Shown here: positions 24,020-32,653 of the stretch, piece after piece
Layout of the letters: each line of letters begins with the position of its first letter
Numbering within the stretch: the stretch's first letter is position 1
Source of the DNA: Paractinoplanes abujensis
Lineage (GTDB): Bacteria > Actinomycetota > Actinomycetes > Mycobacteriales > Micromonosporaceae
Length of the DNA: 64,000 bases
Direction of reading: 5' to 3'
Assembly (NCBI RefSeq): GCF_014204895.1
Contig: NZ_JACHMF010000001.1
Location: 4,092,001-4,156,000 of the forward strand
Translations under genes and position numbers: made by a program
The notes under the pieces: generated by a model
Database searches by the model: none
Seen by the model: only the letters and a program-made list of their open reading frames with translations
Told to the model about the DNA's origin: nothing

Positions 24020-25477
24020 TCATCGCACGCCGTCCATCAGGCGAACGATCCAGCGAGCAGCAATCGCGAGAGCCAGCCCGAGCGCGATGGCAAGGGCACC
24101 CAGCACACCGAAGTACAAAGTCTCCCGATCCACGTCGTAGAAGCGGGCCAGGCTGCCGGACAGGGCGGTGCCGAGTGCCACCGAAAGGAAGAACAACGCA
24201 ACCATCTGCGTATGGAACGCGCGAGGTGCCAGCTTCGTCGACAAGGACAGCCCGACCGGCGAAAGGAGCAGCTCAGCGATCGTGAAGACCAGCAGGATCC
24301 CGACCAGAGCGAGCAGCGGAGTGCTGTTGGGGCCGCCACCGGCCAGAGGCAGGAACAGCAAGAAGGCGAGCCCCATGACCACCGTCCCGGCGGCGAACTT
24401 CACCGGCGTGCTCGGCTGCCGGTTCCCGAGACGGGTCCACACCCCAGCGAAGACGCCGGACAGCACAATGATGAAAATTGGATTGACGGCCTGAACCCAC
24501 GACACCGGCATCTCCCAGCCCAGAATGGTCCGGTCGAGTCGTTGATCGGAATAGATCGTCACCACCGTGAACTGCTGCTGATAGAGCGACCAGAAACCGA
24601 CGCTGGCCAGAAACATGGGAATGAAGGCCAGTACCCGCCGCCGCTCCTGGGCGGTGATCTCGCGACTGGTGAGGATCACCGCGAAGTAAGCGACGGCCGC
24701 CACCGCGCTGAGCAGGACCACGATAGTCGCCAACCGGTCCGCAGTGATCACACCCAACACCACCAGAACGGCGACCAGCACCAGGGCGACGCCGGACACG
24801 AGCACAACCGCTGACCGGTGCCGCGCCGGCAACGGATGCGGCACTTCGCTGGCCGCCTCCGGCAGCCGACGCCGTCCGAACGCATACTGCGCCAAGCCGA
24901 TCGCCATGCCGACTGCCGCAAGTCCGAAGCCGTAGTGAAAGCCCACGTTCTTCTGCAGCGAACCGGTGAGCAGTGGGCCGGCCAGCGCGCCGACGTTGAT
25001 GCCGAGATAGAACAGTGAAAAGCCGGCGTCGCGCCGGTCGTCGCCTTCGCGATACAGCGTCCCTACCAGCGACGTGGCGTTCGCCTTGACGCCGCCACTG
25101 CCTACGGCGATCAGCACCAGGCCGGCGGTCACACCCAGAAACCCGGGGAACACCGCAAGCGCGATGTGCCCCGCCATGACCAGGACCGCGCTGAGAAACA
25201 GCACTCGTTCGGACCCAAGGAGGCGGTCAGCCACCCAAGCGCCCAGCACCGTGGAAAGGTAGACGGCACCGCCGTAGGCGCCGACGATGCTCGTCGCGGT
25301 GTCCCGATTCAGGCCGAGTCCACCGTCGGCCGCCGAGTAGTACAAGTAGATGAGCAGGATGCCCTGCATGCCGTAGAAGGAGAATCGTTCCCACAGCTCG
25401 ACGCCGAACAGATTCGCCAGCGGCTGGGGCTGGCCGAAGAAGGTCTTCTCATGGTTCTCGATCGGCGCTGTAGTCAT
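24020..25477 (-). CDS. Proton-dependent oligopeptide transporter (POT/PTR2 family)
   Basis: 485 residues with about 14 membrane helices. The N-terminal signature LANLFGVELWERFSFYGMQG is the POT ExxERFxYY-like motif (here ERFSFYG). The second family signature is around FYLGINVGALAGPLLTGSL. Imports di- and tripeptides with protons. Start ATG 25477 is chosen over an upstream in-frame GTG because the family N-terminus begins soon after it. Divergent from the hybrid histidine kinase; no operon partner. Confidence 0.93.
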   Translation of the reverse strand: MTTAPIENHEKTFFGQPQPLANLFGVELWERFSFYGMQGILLIYLYYSAADGGLGLNRDTATSIVGAYGGAVYLSTVLGAWVADRLLGSERVLFLSAVLVMAGHIALAVFPGFLGVTAGLVLIAVGSGGVKANATSLVGTLYREGDDRRDAGFSLFYLGINVGALAGPLLTGSLQKNVGFHYGFGLAAVGMAIGLAQYAFGRRRLPEAASEVPHPLPARHRSAVVLVSGVALVLVAVLVVLGVITADRLATIVVLLSAVAAVAYFAVILTSREITAQERRRVLAFIPMFLASVGFWSLYQQQFTVVTIYSDQRLDRTILGWEMPVSWVQAVNPIFIIVLSGVFAGVWTRLGNRQPSTPVKFAAGTVVMGLAFLLFLPLAGGGPNSTPLLALVGILLVFTIAELLLSPVGLSLSTKLAPRAFHTQMVALFFLSVALGTALSGSLARFYDVDRETLYFGVLGALAIALGLALAIAARWIVRLMDGVR

Positions 25478-25711
25478 GACTGGCTCCACGATGAGTCTCG
25501 GCCGCGCTTGCGGCATCGTGCAGCGGCACTACCACCTAGGCCCGAGGACTAAACAGCGCGGCACTGCAGCCATGAAGCGGTCCGCCGGACCCCTGTGCGA
25601 GACGGCATGAGGTGCTGGTTGTCAGGCCCTTGTGCCGCTGTCCGGGCGTGTCCCTCGAGGGCCGGCTGACGGTGCGCTCAGTATTTATGGTTCGCCGCCG
25701 AAGTAGGGACC

Positions 25712-27676
25712 ATGCCGGATCAGATGTTTCTCCTGGCGAATCTTGTCATCATGGTCGCTTACGTGTCGATCATGGTGGCAATCCTCGTCCCGGTCGGCCG
25801 GGCCGGACAGCTGCGCACCAACAAGCTGGCCGTGGCCACCTCGATGATCTTCTTCAGTTGCGCCGTGGGACACGCTCTGCACGCGATAATGGCGTATCAC
25901 GCCATCCTGCGCGGCTCGGAAACGCATCACATGACGGCGGAGACGCTCGGCTGGTCGTGGACCTCAGCACTGTGGGACGCAGGCACCGCCGCCGTTGGCG
26001 TCTACTACTGGACTCTGCGCCGCAGCTACGGAGTTCTGCTCGGCCAAGGAGCCATCTACGTCGACCCGTGGGGACAGCATCGCCTGGACGAGGCGGTCGC
26101 CCGCGAACGCGCCGCCCGCGACGTCGCCGAAGCGCAACGCGCGACGCTGGCAACCGTGGTGGAGCACAGTGACGACGCGATCATCGGTCTCACCCCTGAA
26201 GGATTGATCACCGCCTGGAATCGAGGCGCGGAGAAGGTGTTCGGTTACACCGCCGCGGAGATGCTCGGCCGGCCCGCCACCCTGCTGGCCGACCAGCAAG
26301 GAGCCGAACACCAGCACGAGCTGCTGGCCGACGTCCGTCACGGCGCGGGCGGGCGTTCCTACGAGGCGCGCCGGCTGCGTAAGGACGGCACGCCGGTGGA
26401 CCTGGCAGTAACCGTCACCGCGATCGCCGATCAAGCCGGCACGGTGATCGGAGTTTCGGCGATCGCCCGGGACATCACCGCGGCCAAGGAGGCCGCCGAA
26501 CGCCGGCATGCCGTCGAGGAACGCACTCACCAGGCCCAGCGGATGGAAAGCCTGGGCAACCTGGCCGGCGGAGTCGCGCACGACTTCAACAACATCCTGG
26601 CGATCATCGGCAATTACACCGACTTCGCCATCGAGGAAACCACCGACAAACCGCAAGTCCAAGACGACCTGAAGCAGGCCCGCACCGCGGTGGAACGGGC
26701 CAGCAACCTGACCCGGCAGCTGCTGACCTTCACCCGCGGCGACGCCATCCAGCCGCGCGACATCGACCTCAACGCCTCGATAGCCGAAGTGCACGCCATG
26801 CTGGAGCGCACCATCGGCGAGCACATCACTCTGATGGCTCTGCCGATGCAGCAGCCGCTGGTCGTGCACGCCGATCCCGGCCAGATTCAGCAGGTGCTGC
26901 TCAACTTGGCCATCAATGCCCGCGACGCGATGCCCGAGGGCGGCACCCTGGTGATGGAAGCCGGCATCGCCACCCTCGACGGCGACGAGATCAACATGCA
27001 GCCGCCGCTTCCGGCCGGCACCTACTCACGGCTGCTGGTCAGCGACACCGGCCACGGTATGTCCGCCGACACCGCCGCGCGGGTCTTCGAGCCGTTCTAC
27101 ACCACCAAACCCCGCGGCAAGGGCACCGGACTGGGCCTGGCTACCGTCTACGGCATCGTCACTCAGGCCGGTGGCAGCATCAATATCTACTCCGAGCCCG
27201 ACCTCGGCACGACCTTCCGCATCTACCTACCCCTGGTGGCCAACCCAGCCGCCGTCGACACACCTGTCAGCCGACAAGAACCCGCTCGCGGCGACGGGTA
27301 CACCGTCCTGGCCGTGGAGGACGAACCAGCGCTGAGCCGCGTCGTAGCCCGTATCGCCGGCAACCACGGCTATCACGTCATCGTCGCCGCGAACGGCGCC
27401 CAAGCCCTGAAGCTGCATGAACAGCACGGCTGTGATCTCCTGCTCACCGACGTGATCATGCCCGAGATGTCCGGGCCCCGACTCGCCGACCTCCTCCACG
27501 AGCGCGACCCGGAACTGCCGGTGGTCTACATGTCCGGCTACAGCAACGGGCTGCTCGGCACCACCCACGTCCTCGACGAAGACATCACCTTCCTGGAAAA
27601 GCCCTTCACCGCTTGGGAGCTACTACACAAACTTTCGGCGGCGCGCCGAGCCAACAGCAGTAGCAGGCGCCAGTAG
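25712..27676 (+). CDS. Membrane-bound PAS hybrid histidine kinase with C-terminal receiver
   Basis: 654 residues. Residues 1-110 form three or four membrane helices with several His (GHALHAIMAYH). PAS domain about 150-265 (AIIGLTPEGLITAWNRGAEKV), HisKA with phospho-His about 290 in AGGVAHDFNNIL, ATPase domain about 400-510 with NLAINARDAMPEGG and GKGTGLGLATVYGIV, and receiver about 530-645 with phospho-Asp about 580 in LLTDVIMPEMSG. The architecture is of FixL/CckA-like hybrid kinases. No cognate DNA-binding regulator is adjacent. ATG 25712; ribosome site AGTAGGGA is moderate. Signal unknown. Confidence 0.93.
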   Translation: MPDQMFLLANLVIMVAYVSIMVAILVPVGRAGQLRTNKLAVATSMIFFSCAVGHALHAIMAYHAILRGSETHHMTAETLGWSWTSALWDAGTAAVGVYYWTLRRSYGVLLGQGAIYVDPWGQHRLDEAVARERAARDVAEAQRATLATVVEHSDDAIIGLTPEGLITAWNRGAEKVFGYTAAEMLGRPATLLADQQGAEHQHELLADVRHGAGGRSYEARRLRKDGTPVDLAVTVTAIADQAGTVIGVSAIARDITAAKEAAERRHAVEERTHQAQRMESLGNLAGGVAHDFNNILAIIGNYTDFAIEETTDKPQVQDDLKQARTAVERASNLTRQLLTFTRGDAIQPRDIDLNASIAEVHAMLERTIGEHITLMALPMQQPLVVHADPGQIQQVLLNLAINARDAMPEGGTLVMEAGIATLDGDEINMQPPLPAGTYSRLLVSDTGHGMSADTAARVFEPFYTTKPRGKGTGLGLATVYGIVTQAGGSINIYSEPDLGTTFRIYLPLVANPAAVDTPVSRQEPARGDGYTVLAVEDEPALSRVVARIAGNHGYHVIVAANGAQALKLHEQHGCDLLLTDVIMPEMSGPRLADLLHERDPELPVVYMSGYSNGLLGTTHVLDEDITFLEKPFTAWELLHKLSAARRANSSSRRQ

Positions 27677-27728
27677 GCCGCCCGTGCACCGGCAGCACCG
27701 GCGTACGGACGCGCTGTGCAGCCAGGCG

Positions 27729-28205
27729 CTACCGGACTTCCGTCGGTGCCACCCGGATGCCAACACGGGCTCGGACAGCGTCGACCTGATCCCAGCCGTC
27801 GCCGTCGAGCGTGGTCAGCGCGGCCGGAAACACCCCGTCTTGTTCTTTGAGGATGTGCACACGCAGCTCGTGCAGCACCTCAATCAGCGCGTCTGGCCAG
27901 GCCGGGTCCGTAGGTGTCGCGGTGGCCGCTGCTCGGAGGATCTGCTCGACGTGCCGGTGTTCGGCGCGCAGCAGAGCGACCTGATCCGGAAAGTCGTCGG
28001 TCAGGAGCGGGAACAGGCCTTCTTCTTCGACTGCGGTGTGCGGGGCCAGGATGTCAGCGATCCGGCGGGCCTGCGCCGCCATGGCGTCGATGTCTCCGGC
28101 GGCGTGGGCCGCGCGTACCGCGCTCATCAGACCGACGACCTCGTCGTGTTCGCGGGTGAGGTCACCGATCGCGGTGACCTCTTGGCAACCGCAGTACTCA
28201 CACAT
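27729..28205 (-). CDS. Hemerythrin-like (HHE) cation-binding protein
   Basis: 158 residues. Starts MCEYCGCQ and then an HHE four-helix domain with the metal-ligand pattern LTREHDEVVGL, LAPHTAVEEEGLFP, LRAEHRHVEQIL and ELRVHILKEQDGVFP. These bind di-iron and oxygen or NO, and related proteins repair or sense. The N-terminal CxxCxC is an extra metal-binding possibility. Its ATG overlaps the end of narK by 8 bases, so it is translated with the nitrate/nitrite transporter; protection against NO from nitrite reduction is a reasonable inference. Confidence 0.92.
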   Translation of the reverse strand: MCEYCGCQEVTAIGDLTREHDEVVGLMSAVRAAHAAGDIDAMAAQARRIADILAPHTAVEEEGLFPLLTDDFPDQVALLRAEHRHVEQILRAAATATPTDPAWPDALIEVLHELRVHILKEQDGVFPAALTTLDGDGWDQVDAVRARVGIRVAPTEVR

Positions 28206-29430
28206 GGGCGGTCTTGCCCTTGTTCGTGGTGGTGCGGCCGACGGAGACCACGTCCAGCAGCAGCGCGGCCGCGGCGACCAGCGCGAGCAGGACCAACCCG
28301 AGTGCGTACGACTCGAACTGGCCGTAGATGGAACCCATCACCAGCGGCGGCACGAACCCGCCGAGCCCGCCAGCGGCGCCGACGACACCGGTGACGGACC
28401 CCACCTGGTTCGCCGGCGCGACCTGAGCGACCAGGGCGAAGGTGGCACCACTCCCGGCACCGAGGGCGGCGGCCATGGCCAGGAACGCGATCGTGCCGAC
28501 GGGCGCCAGCCCCGGGGTGAACGCCTGCACGATCGCCCCGGCCACCACGACGATCAGCGAAGCCGCCAGGACCCTGCTCGGAGCGATCTTGTCGGACAGC
28601 CACCCACCGACCGGGCGCATCAGCACCGCGAGCAGCACAAAGCCGGCCATCCGGTTCGCGGCGTCGGCCGGCGTGAGCCCGTATGCCGTCTTGAGGTAGG
28701 CAGGCAGGTACACGGAGAACGCCACGTACCCACCGAACGCGACCGCGTACAGGGCAGAAGCTTGCCAGGTGATCCGCAGCCGCAGCGTGGCGGCGAGCCG
28801 GGCGGCCAGCGGAGCTGACGGCACCGGCCGGTTGGGGGCGTCGCGTAGCAGCAGCCACGAGGCGATCGCGTAGATGGCGAGCACGGTGGCGGTCAGCAGG
28901 AACGGGGTGGCTGTGTTGCCCGCGTCGACGAGTTTGACGGTAGTGAGGGCGCTGATGGCGGTGCCTCCCATACCGGCGCCGAAGACACCGACGGCGAAGC
29001 CGCGGCGGTGCGGCGGGAACCAGGCGTTGACGAACGGCACTCCCACGGCGAAGGTGGTGCCACCGATGCCGAGGAAGAACCCGCCGATCAGCAGAGCGGC
29101 CAGCGAGTCGTGGCCGAACAGGCCCAGGTACAGCACGGGCACGATGGTGGCCAGCGAGACGAGTGGGAACATGATGCGGCCACCGAAGCGGTCGGTCAGG
29201 GCCCCGACCGGGATCCGACCCACTGAGCCGACAACGACCGGTACCGCGACCAGCAGGGCCTGCTGGAACGAGCTAAGGCCGAGAGCTGCGGTGAACCGGA
29301 CGGCGAGCGGGCTCAGGAGAGCCCATGCCCAGAAGTTGACCGCGAATCCGATCGTGGCCACGGCCAGCATCATCCCGGCCCGGCCGGACGTGTCAGATCC
29401 CCGCACACTGCGGGCCGACGCACTGCTCAT
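28198..29430 (-). CDS. narK: Nitrate/nitrite transporter NarK
   Basis: 410-residue major facilitator with 12 helices. NarK-type segments include NFWAWALLSPL, VGRIPVGALTDRFGGR, GIGGTTFAVGVPFVNAWFPP with the conserved nitrate signature region, and GFAVGVFGAGMGGTAI. Imports nitrate and/or exports nitrite across the plasma membrane. ATG 29430. Followed with overlap by the hemerythrin gene. A DosR-like box lies 139 bp upstream. Confidence 0.95.
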   Translation of the reverse strand: MSSASARSVRGSDTSGRAGMMLAVATIGFAVNFWAWALLSPLAVRFTAALGLSSFQQALLVAVPVVVGSVGRIPVGALTDRFGGRIMFPLVSLATIVPVLYLGLFGHDSLAALLIGGFFLGIGGTTFAVGVPFVNAWFPPHRRGFAVGVFGAGMGGTAISALTTVKLVDAGNTATPFLLTATVLAIYAIASWLLLRDAPNRPVPSAPLAARLAATLRLRITWQASALYAVAFGGYVAFSVYLPAYLKTAYGLTPADAANRMAGFVLLAVLMRPVGGWLSDKIAPSRVLAASLIVVVAGAIVQAFTPGLAPVGTIAFLAMAAALGAGSGATFALVAQVAPANQVGSVTGVVGAAGGLGGFVPPLVMGSIYGQFESYALGLVLLALVAAAALLLDVVSVGRTTTNKGKTAHV

Positions 29431-29568
29431 GACAAGTCTCCGCTGTTGATCGTCGGTGAAACGGCTCGCATCTCATTGCTTTCTGCTGTCACCTGGGCAC
29501 GAGGGCGATGTCCGCGATGACGCATCTCGTACCAGGTCAGCATCCTGGACCGCGGGTCTGGCGCAGTA

Positions 29569-29582
29569 GGGACTTTGGACCC
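29569..29582. promoter_or_regulatory. DosR/DevR-like box upstream of narK
   Basis: GGGACTTTGGACCC matches the 14-base dormancy-regulator consensus GGGACTTTNGTCCC at 13 of the 14 positions by my reading, differing only in A for T in the second half. It is 139 bp upstream of narK; moeA ends 97 bp further on. Confidence 0.62.
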
Positions 29583-29678
29583 GGAGTCGCGGGACCCACA
29601 CCGCTCGAGACCGGCCCGGGCCGAGCCGCCGGCTGGGTTGCGCCGCCGCGGCAGGCCCGGATGGGCAGCGGCCCACAG

Positions 29679-30917
29679 TCAGCCGGTCAACGACAGTAGG
29701 TCGACAGCCTCGTGGTTCCAGCCGGGCGGTATCACGGCGAGAGCGTCGGCGTACGCTGCCGGGCCGAGGTAGCCAGGATGAGCGCCTTCGATGACGTGTG
29801 CCTGCTGTCCCCGCAGGTGCACCGGCACGAGGCGCGTCGCCTGCGGCGCCGCCCGTACTGTTCCCTGCAGGTCAGCAGACGGCAGAACCGATAGATCGCG
29901 CCCGTTGAGCCCGGTCAGCAACGGTTCTATGATCGTGACCGCGGCGACGACCGCGGCGAACGGATTGCCGGGCACGCCGACGAGCCAGTGCCGGCCCCGC
30001 TGGGCGAGAAGCTGCGGGTGGCCGGGCCGGCAGGCGACCCCGTCAACGTGGGTGAGCGCGCCTACCGCGGTGACAGTGTCGTGAAGCCCGTCAGCTGGCC
30101 CCACCGATGAGGACCCGCACACTATCGTGATGTCGTAGCGGTCGAGGGCATCGTCGACCGCGGCGGTCAGCGCCTCAGCCGGCCGGTCGTCGACCCTGAC
30201 GCCGTCGACCGTGACGTTCCAGTTCTTCAGCAGCGCGCTGAGGACCGGACTGATCGCGTCGCGAACCTTGCCGTGGGACGGCACGCCACTGTCGACGATC
30301 TCGTCACCGGTGATCAATATCCGAGCGGTCGACTGGCGGCGAACGGTGACGATGTCAGCTCCGACGCTCGCGGCCAAGCCCAGAGCCGCGGGCGTGAGCG
30401 GGTGCCCGGCAGGCAGAACGCATTGCCCGGTGGTTACATATTGACCACGTCGACGAACATGGTCGCGGCCGCTTGTAGAAGCGTCGACAATGTCGCCGCC
30501 CCTGACCGCTGCTTCGTACTCGACGACGCGGTCGGTGCCTTCGGGCACCGCAGCGCCGGTGGCAATCTCCATCGCTTCGCCGGAACCAAGCCGCCGAGGA
30601 GCGCACTCGCCGGCAAGGACCCGACCGATGACCTTCCAGGGGCCAACGCCGCGCACCGCGTAACCATCCATGGCGGCGTTGTCGAATCCGGGCAGCATGA
30701 CCAGCGCATGTACTGCCTCAGCGAGGGTTCGTCCCGCGCCATGGTGCACAGACAGTTGCTCGGTGCCGAGCGGTTCGGCGCGTCCGAGCCGATGGGCACG
30801 GGCACGGGCCTGGTGCCATGACAGCGCCGCCCCCGTGTGGCGCAGACAGGCCGACGGCTCGGCAGGAGTCATGGCGGCGGGCAGGTCGAGTCGCGGTGCC
30901 CGGGTGCCGGCGGTCAT
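29679..30917 (-). CDS. moeA: Molybdopterin molybdenumtransferase MoeA
   Basis: 412 residues. MoeA inserts molybdate into adenylated molybdopterin, giving Moco for nitrate reductase. Recognised by MLPGFDNAAMDGYAVRG, IATGAAVPEGTDRVVEYE, ARILITGDEIVDSG, SSVGPADG and LVGVPGNPFAAVV. Start ATG 30917 overlaps the cupin stop (ATGA). Placement at the end of the narGHJI transcript suggests a dedicated MoeA made along with the enzyme. An N-terminal extension of about 30 residues precedes the MoeA core. Confidence 0.95.
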   Translation of the reverse strand: MTAGTRAPRLDLPAAMTPAEPSACLRHTGAALSWHQARARAHRLGRAEPLGTEQLSVHHGAGRTLAEAVHALVMLPGFDNAAMDGYAVRGVGPWKVIGRVLAGECAPRRLGSGEAMEIATGAAVPEGTDRVVEYEAAVRGGDIVDASTSGRDHVRRRGQYVTTGQCVLPAGHPLTPAALGLAASVGADIVTVRRQSTARILITGDEIVDSGVPSHGKVRDAISPVLSALLKNWNVTVDGVRVDDRPAEALTAAVDDALDRYDITIVCGSSSVGPADGLHDTVTAVGALTHVDGVACRPGHPQLLAQRGRHWLVGVPGNPFAAVVAAVTIIEPLLTGLNGRDLSVLPSADLQGTVRAAPQATRLVPVHLRGQQAHVIEGAHPGYLGPAAYADALAVIPPGWNHEAVDLLSLTG

Positions 30918-31246
30918 GCGATTTTGGCGACGCTGAGCAGCACCACAGCGTCGTCAAGGGCCTCGAGGCTGTGGCGGGCGTCGGGTACGACGATCATTTC
31001 GCCGGCGGCGGCGTCGCAGGTGTCGTCGCCGGCGATCATCCGGACCGTGCCGTGCAGCACGTGCACGGTGGCCTCGCCCGGATTCTCGTGCTCGTCCAGT
31101 TGCTGTCCACCGGCCAGGGCGATGAGGGTCTGCCGCAGGGTGGTGGCGTGCCCGCCGTGCACGGTGTGCGCGCTACGGCCGCTGGAGGCGGTCCGGGCGG
31201 TGGCCAGGTGCTGTCCGGCGAGTTCGGTCAGCGACGACTTCTGCAT
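30914..31246 (-). CDS. Cupin-domain protein in the nar operon
   Basis: 110 residues, single cupin barrel: LDEHENPGEATVHVLHGTVR is motif 1 (with His/Glu ligands) and MIVVPDARHSLEA motif 2. May bind a metal or small ligand. Start ATG 31246 with GGGAG; six residues upstream from another ATG are less likely. It follows narI by 64 bp and overlaps moeA. Role in nitrate reduction unknown; cofactor handling or sensing are options. Confidence 0.88.
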   Translation of the reverse strand: MQKSSLTELAGQHLATARTASSGRSAHTVHGGHATTLRQTLIALAGGQQLDEHENPGEATVHVLHGTVRMIAGDDTCDAAAGEMIVVPDARHSLEALDDAVVLLSVAKIA

Positions 31247-31310
31247 GGTGTTCTCCCTGAACATCGGTAAGTCTGTGACGGGTCGGCCGCCGGGATCGGC
31301 GGTGCACCGG

Positions 31311-32033
31311 TCATGGCACGCGGTCCCAGCCCCGGCGCGGCGCCCGGCTGCCGAGCCGGGCGTCGCGGCTGCGATAGACGATGTAGGGGCGGGTGAGATA
31401 GCCCAGCGGGGCAGAGAAGACGTGCACCAGCCGGCTGAACGGCCAGAACGCGAACAGCACGAAGGCCGCCAAGGCGTGCAGCCGGAAGCCGATGGGCGCG
31501 GCCTCGATCAGGCCGGTGTCCGGCTGCAGGTAGAAGATCGATCGGAACCACGGTGAGACGGTCAGCCGGTAGTCGTGCGGATGGCCGGTCAGGTTGCCGA
31601 GAACGGTCGTGCCGAGCCCGAGCAGAATGGTGCCGATCAGGAGCACATACATGATCTTGTCGTTGATCGTGGTCGCGGAGAAGACCGGTCCGACGGTGCG
31701 ACGCCGGTAGATCAGGATGGCAGCGCCCCCGAGCGTGGCAATACCGGCAATGGTGCCGAGCCCGACCGCGACCGCGTGGTAGGCGTCCTCGCTGATCCCG
31801 GCGGCCTCGGTCCACGACTCCGGAATGAGCAGCCCGCCGATGTGCCCGACGGCGACCAGCAGGATGCCGAAGTGGAACAGCGGGCTGCCGATGCGCAGCA
31901 GCCGGCGCTCGTACAGTTGCGACGAGCGGGTGGTCCAGCCGAACTTGTCGTAGCGGTATCGCCAGATGTGGCCGCCGATGAAGATCGCCAGGCACAGGTA
32001 CGGTACGACGACGAACAGCAACGTGCCGGTCAT
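31311..32033 (-). CDS. narI: Respiratory nitrate reductase gamma subunit NarI
   Basis: 240-residue membrane cytochrome b that takes electrons from menaquinol. Five helices, with haem-ligand histidines in IGGHIWRYRYDKFGW, LFHFGILLVAVGHIGG, and the later FRLHALAAF and RLVHVFSAPLGYL. Start ATG 32033 overlaps narJ stop by ATGA. Complete by comparison with the family (about 225-245 residues). Confidence 0.97.
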   Translation of the reverse strand: MTGTLLFVVVPYLCLAIFIGGHIWRYRYDKFGWTTRSSQLYERRLLRIGSPLFHFGILLVAVGHIGGLLIPESWTEAAGISEDAYHAVAVGLGTIAGIATLGGAAILIYRRRTVGPVFSATTINDKIMYVLLIGTILLGLGTTVLGNLTGHPHDYRLTVSPWFRSIFYLQPDTGLIEAAPIGFRLHALAAFVLFAFWPFSRLVHVFSAPLGYLTRPYIVYRSRDARLGSRAPRRGWDRVP

Positions 32034-32653
32034 CGCGGAGCTCCTTCCGGGTGCGGCAGCGCGTACGGCGTCAGACCGACCTGCTCGACAGGCGGTCCTT
32101 GAGCGGCGAGGCGGGCCACGGCGGTACGTTGGTCGCCGATCAGGGGCGGCAGGGTTGCGGAGATCGAGTCGAGGACCTGCGACCAGGGCGAGGTGGCGTC
32201 GTGCAGCGCCAAGCGCAGCAGTTCCAGACCGGCGCGGTGCGCGAGGAGCAGGTCGACGCCCGCGCTGGGGTCGATGGCCGCGTACTCGAGGACCACGGCG
32301 AGGTGGTCCGGTAGTTCCTCGTCGGTCAGTTGCAGACCCGCCGCGGCATACGCCTGTTTGAGTTCGAGCAGGGCCATGCCGCGGTTACGAGTGTCGCCGT
32401 GCGCGTAGTAGGTGAGATACAGGCAGCAGCGTTTGCGGTGGTCGAAGGTGGCGACGTAGTCGGCAGCCAGAGTGCCCGGCGGGGTGGCGGTCAGGTGGTC
32501 GAGGAACCGTATCAGCGGGTCGCTGAGCGTTGCGGGCAGGCCGGCGGCGCCCTGCCGCAGCAGGCCGGCCCGCTCGTACAGGCTTTCGTCCGGGTATCCG
32601 ATCAGCAGTGACTGGATCTGCCAGGCCCGGCTCAGCATCGCTTGATCGGTCAT
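32030..32653 (-). CDS. narJ: Nitrate reductase molybdenum cofactor assembly chaperone NarJ
   Basis: 207-residue cytoplasmic chaperone that binds apo-NarG and is not part of the final enzyme. TorD/NarJ fold with the motifs YVATFDHRKRCCLYLTYYAHGD and RGMALLELKQAY, highly conserved in actinobacterial NarJ. Overlaps both narH and narI by four bases, showing tight coupling. Confidence 0.97.
   Translation of the reverse strand: MTDQAMLSRAWQIQSLLIGYPDESLYERAGLLRQGAAGLPATLSDPLIRFLDHLTATPPGTLAADYVATFDHRKRCCLYLTYYAHGDTRNRGMALLELKQAYAAAGLQLTDEELPDHLAVVLEYAAIDPSAGVDLLLAHRAGLELLRLALHDATSPWSQVLDSISATLPPLIGDQRTAVARLAAQGPPVEQVGLTPYALPHPEGAPR

Noticed and set aside
25692..25706. GGGACCATG motif before the hybrid kinase as a DosR box
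   Set aside because: Only the first half matches and it overlaps the start codon.
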